Assembly (NCBI GenBank): GCA_023458855.1
Contig: JAEWWQ010000019.1
Coordinates: 1-9,048, forward strand
Direction: 5' to 3'
DNA: 9,048 nucleotides
Source: Bacillota bacterium
Lineage (GTDB): Bacteria; Bacillota; Clostridia; Lachnospirales; Lachnospiraceae
Shown: positions 1-6,004 of the stretch, one piece after another
Layout: every line of letters begins with the position of its first letter
How positions within the stretch are numbered: the first letter of the stretch is position 1
Made by a program: the position numbers and the translations under genes
Notes under the pieces: model-generated
The model's database searches: none
The model's input: the letters and a program-made list of their open reading frames with translations, nothing else
Told to the model about the DNA's origin: nothing

Positions 1-391
1 GTCCTACTCTGTTTGGTCCTTTTTCTAATAATTTACTATGTTCTCTTTCCATCGCCTGTAAAGATCCAATTCCAGAACCTACAGATACGCCTACACGGTA
101 TGGATCTTCTTTTTCTATGTCCAAATCGGAATCTTCCAGCGCTTCCTTTGCAGCAGCAACAGCATATTGTGAAAATAACTCCATTCTCTTTGCTACTTTC
201 ACATCCATATAATCCTTACCATCAAATCCTTTTACTTCTGCCGCAATCTTACATTTATATTCACTTGCATCAAATTTGGTAATTGGTCCAAAACCTGTTT
301 TTTCTTCTTTTACACTATTCCAGAATTCATCTATGCTTAAACCAATCGGAGTAATTGCTCCCATTCCTGTTACTACAACTCTTCTACTCAT
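1..391 (-). CDS. fabF: Beta-ketoacyl-ACP synthase II (3' part cut by window edge)
   Basis: FabF condenses malonyl-ACP with a growing acyl-ACP to lengthen fatty acids by two carbons, in the cytosol. The 130 N-terminal residues are visible and the frame is open to the edge. The start MSRRVVVTGMGAITPIG is the typical FabF thiolase-fold N-terminus, and VGVSVGSGIGSL near residues 103-114 is a family landmark. The catalytic Cys and two His lie beyond the window, so activity cannot be judged. The ATG at 391 follows fabG by 25 nt. No strong Shine-Dalgarno is present, only a weak GTGAG about 6 nt upstream, so translation may depend partly on coupling to fabG. It is the last visible gene of the acpP-fabK-fabD-fabG-fabF series. 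FabF is preferred over FabB because of this context and the N-terminal sequence. Confidence 0.95.
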   Translation of the reverse strand, partial: MSRRVVVTGMGAITPIGLSIDEFWNSVKEEKTGFGPITKFDASEYKCKIAAEVKGFDGKDYMDVKVAKRMELFSQYAVAAAKEALEDSDLDIEKEDPYRVGVSVGSGIGSLQAMEREHSKLLEKGPNRVG

Positions 392-416
392 ACTTTTCTC
401 ACTTTCTCTATCTCAT

Positions 417-1157
417 CTAGATATTCATTCCACCATCCACAGATATTACCTGCCCTGTTATATAGGATGCCCTGTCACTTGCAAGAAATGCTACTGTCTC
501 TGCAACATCAATTGCCTGCCCCACTCTTTTCAGCGGAATGGCTGCTACCGTTGCCTGCTTTGCTTCCTCTGTCATTGCCCGCACCATATCTGTATCAATA
601 TATCCCGGTGCTACTGCATTTACTGTAATATTTCTACTAGCCAGTTCTCTGGCAACACTTTTCGTAAGACCGATCACACCTGCCTTTGAAGCAGCATAAT
701 TTGCCTGACCTATATTTCCCATTATTCCCGATACTGAAGACAGATTTATGATTCTTCCGCTTTTTTGTTTTAAGAACTGTCTATAAAGAATTTTAATTGT
801 ATGGAAAGTACCCTTTAGATTCGTATCTATTACTGCTTCAAAGTCTTCTTCCGACATTCGCATGATCAGATTATCTTTTGTTATTCCAGCATTATTTACC
901 AGAATATCGATATGTCCATACTCAGTTACTAATTCCGTAATTTTTGTATTTGTTGCTTCATAATCACTAACAGAAAATTGAACGGCTTTTGCTTTTCCGC
1001 CTTTTGCCTGAATCTCATCAACTACTGCTTCTGCTTTCTCTTTTGACCCATTATAATTTACAATAACATCTGCACCATATTCCGCTAATGTAATCGCAAT
1101 CTGCTTACCGATCCCCCTCGAAGCTCCTGTAACGAGTGCAACTTTACCCTTCAACAT
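417..1157 (-). CDS. fabG: 3-oxoacyl-ACP reductase FabG
   Basis: FabG reduces 3-oxoacyl-ACP to 3-hydroxyacyl-ACP with NADPH, the first reduction of each elongation cycle. The product is 246 residues, the usual length for this short-chain dehydrogenase/reductase. Visible motifs are the cofactor loop TGASRGIG (residues 10-17), NNAG (88-91), Asn113 in DTNLKG, and the catalytic set Ser141, Tyr154 and Lys158 in SVSGIMGNIGQANYAASKAG. APGYIDTDM (183-191) and the C-terminus GQVISVDGGM are also typical. The chosen ATG has GGGAG six nt upstream and directly precedes the expected LKGKVALVTG opening. The gene follows fabD by 55 nt and precedes fabF by 25 nt. Short-chain reductases are diverse, but the operon setting and the GNIGQANYAASKAG signature make FabG secure. 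Confidence 0.97.
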   Translation of the reverse strand: MLKGKVALVTGASRGIGKQIAITLAEYGADVIVNYNGSKEKAEAVVDEIQAKGGKAKAVQFSVSDYEATNTKITELVTEYGHIDILVNNAGITKDNLIMRMSEEDFEAVIDTNLKGTFHTIKILYRQFLKQKSGRIINLSSVSGIMGNIGQANYAASKAGVIGLTKSVARELASRNITVNAVAPGYIDTDMVRAMTEEAKQATVAAIPLKRVGQAIDVAETVAFLASDRASYITGQVISVDGGMNI

Positions 1158-1212
1158 ACTTTGCTCCCATCTTCCGCTTTTGCGGCATTCAATATTTTAT
1201 TTATCTGATACT

Positions 1213-2133
1213 TTATTGCAATGCGTCTAAAATTTTTTCTATATCTTCGTATTTTTCTATATTTAAAGTCTGAACTTCACGATTAATTTTTCTCATAAAT
1301 CCAGACAAGGTCTTTCCAGGTCCTATTTCGATAAATGTTGTTACACCATCATTAATCATTCGCTCTACTGATTGTTCCCATTTTACAGAAGATGATACCT
1401 GTTGTTGCAACAACGGTTTCACATCTTCTTTTTTCTGCACGTAGTCAGCTGTCACATTAGCAATATAAGGAATTGTGATATCATTAATCGTAATACTTTC
1501 TAATTCCTTTGCTAATTTTTCTCCTGCTCCCACTAATAATGGAGAGTGAAATGGTCCACTTACTTTTAACGAAATACATTTCTTTCCGCCCGCTTCTGTT
1601 AATCTCCTAACTGCTTCATTTACTGCCGTCTCTTCGCCCGTTATAACAACCTGGCCCGGACAATTATAATTTGCAACTGTGACCATGCCATCTATTTCAG
1701 CACAGATTTTCTCAATTACTTGTGTATCCATGCCAATAACCGCCACCATCGCTCCGCCATTTGGATAAGCTTCCTGCATGTAAATACCGCGCTTTCTAAC
1801 AATTTTGAATACATCTTCCGGGCTGCACACATTACTTGCAACCAATGCTCCATATTCTCCAAGGCTTAATCCTGCTGTAACGTCTGGCCTGATTCCTTTT
1901 TCTTCCAGTGCTTTCAGCATAGCGACTTCCGTAGCAAGCATAGCAATCTGCGTATACTCAGTAATATTAAGCTGTTCATTTTCTTCAAAACATAATGCTG
2001 GTACATCTAATCCCGATGCTTTAGATGCAATTTCAAAGATTTCTTTGCAAATAGAATTATTATCATAAAAATCTTTTCCCATTCCTATATATTGAGCTCC
2101 CTGTCCCGGAAACATAAATGCAATTTTACCCAT
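1213..2133 (-). CDS. fabD: Malonyl-CoA:ACP transacylase FabD
   Basis: FabD moves the malonyl group from CoA to the phosphopantetheine arm of ACP, providing the extender for every condensation step. The product is 306 residues, normal for the family. It shows FPGQGAQ (8-14, with oxyanion-hole Gln11), the nucleophile elbow GLSLGEY with Ser90, Arg115 in the position of the carboxylate-binding Arg, and GPFHSPL with catalytic His196. The C-terminal FIEIGPGKTLSGFM is also family-typical. The ATG has AAAGGAG seven nt upstream. Unlike its neighbours it is preceded by a 140-nt gap holding a hairpin, a candidate promoter and an operator-like palindrome, so fabD-fabG-fabF may have a second regulated transcription start in addition to read-through from acpP-fabK. 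Confidence 0.97.
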   Translation of the reverse strand: MGKIAFMFPGQGAQYIGMGKDFYDNNSICKEIFEIASKASGLDVPALCFEENEQLNITEYTQIAMLATEVAMLKALEEKGIRPDVTAGLSLGEYGALVASNVCSPEDVFKIVRKRGIYMQEAYPNGGAMVAVIGMDTQVIEKICAEIDGMVTVANYNCPGQVVITGEETAVNEAVRRLTEAGGKKCISLKVSGPFHSPLLVGAGEKLAKELESITINDITIPYIANVTADYVQKKEDVKPLLQQQVSSSVKWEQSVERMINDGVTTFIEIGPGKTLSGFMRKINREVQTLNIEKYEDIEKILDALQ

Positions 2134-2174
2134 TAGACTTCTCCTTTATTTTTACAAATTACTTGGATTTTTAC

Positions 2175-2187
2175 TTTGAAATTCAAA
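2175..2187 (-). promoter_or_regulatory. Operator-like palindrome upstream of fabD (FabT-like)
   Basis: A perfect inverted repeat TTTGA-ATT-TCAAA lies about 40 nt upstream of the fabD start. With flanks it reads AGTTTGA-ATT-TCAAAGT (2173-2189) on the minus strand. The same flanked arms, on the plus strand, occur at 3468-3484 over the acpP promoter. Both arms match the FabT operator core TTTGA-N3-TCAAA of lactic acid bacteria as I recall it. Binding by a MarR-type repressor sensing acyl-ACP is inferred. No regulator gene is in this window. Confidence 0.6.
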
Positions 2188-2194
2188 CTATTAG

Positions 2195-2223
2195 CTTATA
2201 AATACGGAGGTCCTGAGTTTCTA
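2195..2223 (-). promoter_or_regulatory. Possible internal promoter for fabD-fabG-fabF
   Basis: TAGAAA (2223-2218, four of six bases match TTGACA) and TATAAG (2200-2195, five of six match TATAAT) are separated by 17 nt. The predicted start site would fall at about 2188, inside the operator-like palindrome, which is the geometry expected for repression. The -35 box is weak and overlaps the loop of the hairpin at 2206-2241, so this call is tentative. Confidence 0.35.
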
Positions 2224-2241
2224 GGATACACACAGACCTCC
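2206..2241 (-). other. Intergenic hairpin that buries a Shine-Dalgarno-like sequence
   Basis: GGAGGTC and GACCTCC form a perfect 7-bp inverted repeat around a 22-nt interior. The interior can fold into a smaller stem, TCCTAG/CTcAGGA with one bulged C and an AAA loop (2211-2226), which competes for two bases of the outer stem. Neither strand has a T-tract after the stem, so it is not a normal Rho-independent terminator. Read on the minus strand, the left arm is part of AGGAGGT, an ideal ribosome binding site, followed by GTG codons at 2233 and 2231 that open 16- and 11-codon frames. It could be an RNA control element, an RNA processing site, or one copy of a dispersed palindromic repeat. The sequence alone does not decide. 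Confidence 0.5.
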
Positions 2242-2273
2242 TATAAAATGAATATTTATTGAATGCAAAGCTT

Positions 2274-3203
2274 TTATCCTTGCTTTTTCATCAAAACTTT
2301 TGCCTCTGACATAATTTCCTGAATAATTTCCGAACAGGACTGTTCCTTTTTTACAAGACCAGCAATTTGTCCAGCCATAAGGCTCCCTTTCACAACATCG
2401 CCTTCCATAACAGCTTTACGAAGAGAACCTAATGTGAGATACTCCAATTCTTCAAAAGAAGCTCCTTCTTTTTCCATCTTCAGGTAGTCTCTTGTCATCT
2501 GGTTCCTTAGTACGCGAATCGGATGACCCGTACTAGCTCCGGTAATCTCTGAATCAATGTCCTTTGCGGCAATGACTTTTTTCTTATAATTCACATGAAC
2601 AATAGATTCATCCGCTACGACAAAGCGTGTTCCCATCTGAACAGCTTCTGCTCCAAGCATCATACTGGCGACGAGTCCTCTTCCGTCTGCAATGCCGCCT
2701 GCTGCAATAACAGGAATTGAAACGGCATCGACTACCTGCGGAACTAAAGTAAAAGTTGTTGCAGATCCAATGTGTCCACCGGATTCCATACCTTCTGCTA
2801 CAATGGCATCTGCTCCCATACGTTCCATTCTCTTTGCCATGGCAACACTTGCAATAACAGGAATCACCTTTATTCCTGCCTCTTTCCACATTGCCATATA
2901 TCGTTCCGGACTACCGGCACCTGTCGTAACTACCTTTACGCCTTCTTCAACAACAACTTTTGCTACCTCTTCTGCATTGGGATTCAGCAACATTACATTC
3001 ACACCAAACGGCTTTTTTGTAAGCTTTTTTGCTTCTCTAATCTGCTCTCTCACTACTTCCGGAGGTGCAGATGCTGCTCCAATCAGTCCAAGTCCTCCGG
3101 CTTCTGATACGGCTGCTGCCAAATGATATTCAGCCACCCATGCCATTCCGCCCTGGATAATTGGATACTCAATTCCCAAAAGTTCTGTAATTTTTGTTCT
3201 CAC
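2274..3203 (-). CDS. fabK: Enoyl-ACP reductase II (FMN-dependent) FabK
   Basis: FabK is a flavoprotein of the nitronate monooxygenase-like TIM-barrel family. It reduces trans-2-enoyl-ACP to acyl-ACP with NAD(P)H, the last step of each elongation cycle, and stands in for the unrelated, triclosan-sensitive FabI. The product is 309 residues. Landmarks are YPIIQGGMAW (13-22), EGMESGGHIG (137-146) with His144 at the position of the catalytic His of streptococcal FabK, IAAGGIADGRG (166-176) for FMN phosphate binding, and QMGTRFV (189-195). The start is GTG, immediately after the acpP stop codon with no intervening base. The ribosome binding site is weak (AAAGG about 14 nt upstream), so translation is probably coupled to acpP. 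KITELLGIEYPI directly after the start supports this choice. Family members include 2-nitropropane dioxygenases, but the fab context makes FabK the best call. Confidence 0.95.
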   Translation of the reverse strand: MRTKITELLGIEYPIIQGGMAWVAEYHLAAAVSEAGGLGLIGAASAPPEVVREQIREAKKLTKKPFGVNVMLLNPNAEEVAKVVVEEGVKVVTTGAGSPERYMAMWKEAGIKVIPVIASVAMAKRMERMGADAIVAEGMESGGHIGSATTFTLVPQVVDAVSIPVIAAGGIADGRGLVASMMLGAEAVQMGTRFVVADESIVHVNYKKKVIAAKDIDSEITGASTGHPIRVLRNQMTRDYLKMEKEGASFEELEYLTLGSLRKAVMEGDVVKGSLMAGQIAGLVKKEQSCSEIIQEIMSEAKVLMKKQG

Positions 3204-3437
3204 TTATGCTTCAATACCTTTTGATTTCAAATATTCTATTACTGCACCAACACTTTTAATGTTCTCTAAATCTTCCTGCGGAATTTCGATTCCATAGCTA
3301 TCTTCCAACGCCATAACAACTTCAAATAAATCTAAAGAATCAGCTCCTAAATCTTCTTTAAATTTTGTATCCTCTGTAATTGTAGCTGGATCAACGCTTA
3401 ATTGCTCTGCAATAACTTCTCTTACTTTTTCTAACAT
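3204..3437 (-). CDS. acpP: Acyl carrier protein
   Basis: AcpP carries the growing acyl chain as a thioester on a 4'-phosphopantetheine arm and shuttles it among the Fab enzymes. The product is 77 residues, acidic, with the modification site GADSLDLFE at 31-39, and Ser34 as the attachment residue. The four-helix layout (helix I VREVIAEQL, helix II from DSLDLFEVVMALED, and the C-terminal helix VGAVIEYLKSKG) fits a standard bacterial ACP. The ATG has AAGGAG nine nt upstream. It is the first gene after a strong promoter with an overlapping palindrome, so it appears to head the fab transcript. The leader would be only about 38 nt. Its stop codon abuts the GTG of fabK. Confidence 0.97.
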   Translation of the reverse strand: MLEKVREVIAEQLSVDPATITEDTKFKEDLGADSLDLFEVVMALEDSYGIEIPQEDLENIKSVGAVIEYLKSKGIEA

Positions 3438-3469
3438 TTGTGTAATCTCCTTTTTTAAACATTAAATAG

Positions 3470-3482
3470 TTTGACATTCAAA
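3470..3482 (+). promoter_or_regulatory. Operator-like palindrome over acpP promoter (FabT-like)
   Basis: TTTGA-CAT-TCAAA is a perfect inverted repeat with 5-base arms. With flanks it reads AGTTTGA-CAT-TCAAAGT (3468-3484) on the plus strand. It starts at the last base of the acpP -10 box and covers the expected transcription start near 3475, an ideal site for a repressor that blocks polymerase. A second copy with the same flanks lies before fabD at 2173-2189. The arms and 3-nt centre agree with the FabT operator as I recall it. The regulator's identity is inference. Confidence 0.65.
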
Positions 3483-3510
3483 GTATATTATCTTGTATTA
3501 CATTTGTCAA
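3482..3510 (-). promoter_or_regulatory. Sigma-A promoter driving acpP and the fab genes
   Basis: A consensus -35 box TTGACA (3510-3505) and a near-consensus -10 box TATACT (3487-3482) are separated by exactly 17 nt. The -35 box contains the TGA stop codon of rsmI (3509-3507), so the promoter is embedded in the end of the upstream gene. The start site should be near 3475. No terminator is visible between rsmI and this promoter, so read-through from the upstream operon remains possible. Confidence 0.8.
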
Positions 3511-4352
3511 CAGTTTTTAATGAGATATTGATAGACCTCTCTTTTTGTAATTCCACGGTCTTTTGCAACCAGCTTCATAGCTTCTTTATGATCTGTTCCT
3601 TCTTTCTCATAGAATTGCATATGCTGCTCTACTGACATTTCCTGCCAACTATTCCTGGTTTCCTTTTTTCTATCATCAAGGCTTTTGCCCTCGATAACCA
3701 ATACATATTCTCCGCGTGGTTCTTCCTTTTCATACATTTCCAAGGCTTTTTCTAATGTTGTAGGAAGTATTGTCTCAAATTTCTTTGTTAATTCACGACA
3801 GATAGTAATTTTTCGATTTCCAAGTACGCTATAAATATCCTGCAATGTACGTACCAGATGATGCGGTGCTTCATATATAATTATGGTTCTTGATTCCTCT
3901 TTGAGGTCATCAAGAATATCCTTTTTTACTTTTTTCTCAGATGGCAGGAATCCCTCAAAACAAAATCTTCGGGTACTTAACCCGGATAATGTCAATGCCG
4001 TAATACAAGCCGCCGGACCCGGTAGTGATGTAACTACAATGCCCGCCTTGTGGCACATACGCACTAATACTTCCCCCGGATCAGAAATAGCCGGTGTGCC
4101 TGCATCTGTAATTAATGCAATCTCTTTTCCATCCTGCATCTGGCGAATCAGGGCTTCTGCCTTTTCCACTTTATTAAATTCGTGATAACTGGTCATCGGC
4201 ACCTTGATCTCAAAATAATTTAATAATTTAATACTGTTAGGTGTATCTTCTGCTGCTATTACATCTACATTCCGAAGTGTATCCAATACCCTGGCAGTAA
4301 TATCGTCCAAATTACCAATTGGTGTTGCACATAAATACAATTTTCCTGCCAC
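3507..4352 (-). CDS. rsmI: 16S rRNA (cytidine1402-2'-O)-methyltransferase RsmI
   Basis: RsmI uses S-adenosylmethionine to methylate the 2'-OH of C1402 in the decoding centre of 16S rRNA. The product is 281 residues, in the family's normal range, with the tetrapyrrole-methylase-type fold. Landmarks are LCATPIGNLDDIT (7-19), AAEDT (33-37), TDAGTPAISDPG (82-93), SLPGPAACITAL (109-120) and RFCFEGFLP (129-137). The C-terminal GITKREVYQYL resembles the short helix-turn-helix-like tail of RsmI. Position 38 is Pro where the family normally has Arg (EDTR), an unusual change; the codon is CCT, one base from CGT. The start is GTG with AGGAGG six nt upstream, and the trmN6 stop TAA overlaps that ribosome binding site. 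The stop codon lies in the acpP promoter. Confidence 0.95.
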   Translation of the reverse strand: MAGKLYLCATPIGNLDDITARVLDTLRNVDVIAAEDTPNSIKLLNYFEIKVPMTSYHEFNKVEKAEALIRQMQDGKEIALITDAGTPAISDPGEVLVRMCHKAGIVVTSLPGPAACITALTLSGLSTRRFCFEGFLPSEKKVKKDILDDLKEESRTIIIYEAPHHLVRTLQDIYSVLGNRKITICRELTKKFETILPTTLEKALEMYEKEEPRGEYVLVIEGKSLDDRKKETRNSWQEMSVEQHMQFYEKEGTDHKEAMKLVAKDRGITKREVYQYLIKNC

Positions 4353-4363
4353 TTTATTCCTCC

Positions 4364-5101
4364 TTAATATCCATACAAATCTAATATTTCGTCTGTATAA
4401 ACATTCTGTTCCTTATATACAATAAGGGGTTTTTCTACCGTGAGTCTGGAATGTCCTCCCCTGTTGGCTTCAATTAACACCATATTGGGCTCTTTGTCGA
4501 TATACGGATATACTATTCTCATTCTCTTCGGTTCTATTTTAAAACGCACTAATGTTTCCAATATTTCTGCAAGTCTGAAAGGTCTGTGTACCAGATAAAA
4601 GTTTCCTCCCGGTTTTAATACCTTCGCTGCTTCTCTTGCCACGTCTTCAAATGTGCACAGAATTTCATGCCTCGCAATTGTCCTTGGAATATCTGCATTC
4701 TGTAATCCATGCTGCCCTATCATATACGGCGGATTACATGTTACGACATCAAATGTCGATGCACCAAATATAGCGGATGCTTCCTTAATATCTCCTACAA
4801 CAATATCTATCTTATCCTCCAAACGATTCAGTACTACACTTCTTGCTGCCATATCAGCACTTTCTTCCTGAATCTCCAATCCCGTAAGATGACCCGCTTC
4901 TGTTTTTGCTTCTAATAAAATTGGAATAATTCCGGTTCCGGTTCCCATATCAAGAACAGTTCCACCCTTTTTCACCTTTGCAAATCCCGAAAGAAGAACT
5001 GCATCCATTCCAAAACAGAATTTTTCCTGATTCTGAATAATTTTATATCCGTTTCGCTGCAATTCATCAATTCTTTCGTTTTCTTTAAGGTTAGTTGTCA
5101 T
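4364..5101 (-). CDS. trmN6: TrmN6-type tRNA1(Val) adenine-N6 methyltransferase
   Basis: This is a class I SAM-dependent methyltransferase of the YfiC/TrmN6 family (B. subtilis YabB), which in E. coli methylates A37 of tRNA1(Val). The product is 245 residues. It shows motif I VLDMGTGTG (49-57), the acidic ribose-binding residue Glu76 in GLEIQ, and the catalytic NPPY (123-126) diagnostic of N6-adenine methyltransferases. ARHE (143-146) is also conserved in the family, as is the N-terminal QNQEKFCFGMDAVLLSGF stretch. The ATG overlaps the 3' end of ricT by 11 nt. A GAAGGA sequence lies about 13 nt upstream, a long spacing, so translational coupling is likely. Its position before rsmI matches Bacillus. 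The exact tRNA target in Clostridia is inferred from family, not seen. Confidence 0.88.
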   Translation of the reverse strand: MTTNLKENERIDELQRNGYKIIQNQEKFCFGMDAVLLSGFAKVKKGGTVLDMGTGTGIIPILLEAKTEAGHLTGLEIQEESADMAARSVVLNRLEDKIDIVVGDIKEASAIFGASTFDVVTCNPPYMIGQHGLQNADIPRTIARHEILCTFEDVAREAAKVLKPGGNFYLVHRPFRLAEILETLVRFKIEPKRMRIVYPYIDKEPNMVLIEANRGGHSRLTVEKPLIVYKEQNVYTDEILDLYGY

Positions 5102-6002
5102 CTAGCTTTGACATTCCTTCCTGCTTTTCCAATTTTTCTAATTCTTTCAGTTCCTTATCCGCTATAATGTCATTCTTTTCTTTCTTTGCTTTTCTCTTGA
5201 ACTTTAGTTGTCCGACTTTATATTCCTGAATTTCTTTTTCATCATCCTTGGTAACAATGACTTTAACTAACTGGCGCAATACATTAACACTCTGAACTTC
5301 CCCCTTCAATCCATCTTCTGTTGTAACAAAGTCACCAATAGAAGGCAACTTACGGTTCAAATCCTCATATGTCTCTTCTTCATGTTTCAAACAGCACATA
5401 AGTCTGCCGCATACACCCGATATTTTTGTCGGATTTAATGAAAGATTCTGTTCTTTTGCCATTTTTATAGATACTGGTACAAACTCCGACAAATGCGTAT
5501 GACAGCATAACGGTCTTCCACATATCCCAATGCCGCCACGTATTTTTGTCTCATCTCTGACACCGATCTGGCGTAACTCAATCCTTGTCTTAAACACAGC
5601 TGCAAGATCCTTTACCAGTTCCCTGAAGTCAATACGACCGTCTGCTGTGAAGTAAAATAATACCTTGTTATTGTCAAATGTATATTCCGCATCAATCAGC
5701 TTCATTTCTAACTTATGTTTCTGAATTTTTTCCAGACATATTCTAAAAGCATCTTTTTCTTTTACTTTATTTGCCGCTTCCTGTTCGTCGTCCCGGGTCG
5801 TCGCAATTCTTAGTACCGGCTTTAAAGGCTGGACTACCTTATCATCTGAAACTTCCTTTATTTCACCTACAACCGTACCGTATTCAACGCCTCTCGCAGT
5901 CTCTACAATTACGTGTGCACCTTTTTTTATATGAAACTTAACGGGATCAAAAAAATATATTTTCCCCGCCGTTCTAAATCTAACACCTACTACTTTAATC
6001 AT
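5091..6002 (-). CDS. ricT: RicT/YaaT, PSP1-domain regulator of RNase Y
   Basis: RicT, with RicA and RicF, forms an Fe-S cluster-bearing complex that directs RNase Y to mature specific mRNAs in B. subtilis. The product is 303 residues with the PSP1 domain in the first two thirds (YFFDP near 16-20, ARGVEYGTVVGE at 36-47). Two Cys clusters, GICGRPLCC (Cys161, 166, 167) and GVCGRLMCC (Cys198, 203, 204), provide the candidate cluster ligands. FYFTADGRIDFRELVKDLA (117-135) is a family signature. The C-terminus is charged and lysine-rich (268-297), perhaps flexible. The ATG starts 2 nt after the holB stop with AAAGGAG eight nt upstream, inside holB. RicA and RicF are not encoded in this window. The family call is firm; the role in this organism is carried over from Bacillus. 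Confidence 0.93.
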   Translation of the reverse strand: MIKVVGVRFRTAGKIYFFDPVKFHIKKGAHVIVETARGVEYGTVVGEIKEVSDDKVVQPLKPVLRIATTRDDEQEAANKVKEKDAFRICLEKIQKHKLEMKLIDAEYTFDNNKVLFYFTADGRIDFRELVKDLAAVFKTRIELRQIGVRDETKIRGGIGICGRPLCCHTHLSEFVPVSIKMAKEQNLSLNPTKISGVCGRLMCCLKHEEETYEDLNRKLPSIGDFVTTEDGLKGEVQSVNVLRQLVKVIVTKDDEKEIQEYKVGQLKFKRKAKKEKNDIIADKELKELEKLEKQEGMSKLDDN

Positions 6003-6004
6003 GA

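Noticed and set aside
276..689. Plus-strand 137-codon open frame
   Set aside because: It lies antisense across fabF and fabG, which have full family motifs. Its Cys/His/Leu-rich translation has no recognisable domain.
1174..1185. CCGC-TTTT-GCGG inverted repeat in the fabD-fabG gap
   Set aside because: Only four base pairs, no T-tract, and it sits close to the fabG ribosome binding site. Too short to call a regulatory element.
2206..2241. Hairpin between fabK and fabD as a Rho-independent terminator
   Set aside because: No T-run follows the stem on either strand, the loop is long, and terminating here would split the fab cluster without another strong promoter.
2134..2273. Known riboswitch or T-box leader before fabD
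   Set aside because: No T-box sequence, specifier stem, or recognisable riboswitch core is present in the 140 nt.
2608..2889. Minus-strand 93-codon open frame inside fabK
   Set aside because: It is an alternate frame of fabK with a Cys/Arg-rich, low-complexity translation and no homology that I recognise.
2692..3126. Plus-strand 144-codon open frame, with another at 2772-3107
   Set aside because: Both are antisense to fabK and reflect its codon bias; no ribosome binding site or domain supports them.
3465..3490. FapR operator before acpP
   Set aside because: The palindrome TTTGA-N3-TCAAA does not resemble the FapR consensus as I recall it (TTAGTACC-type arms); the FabT-like reading fits better.
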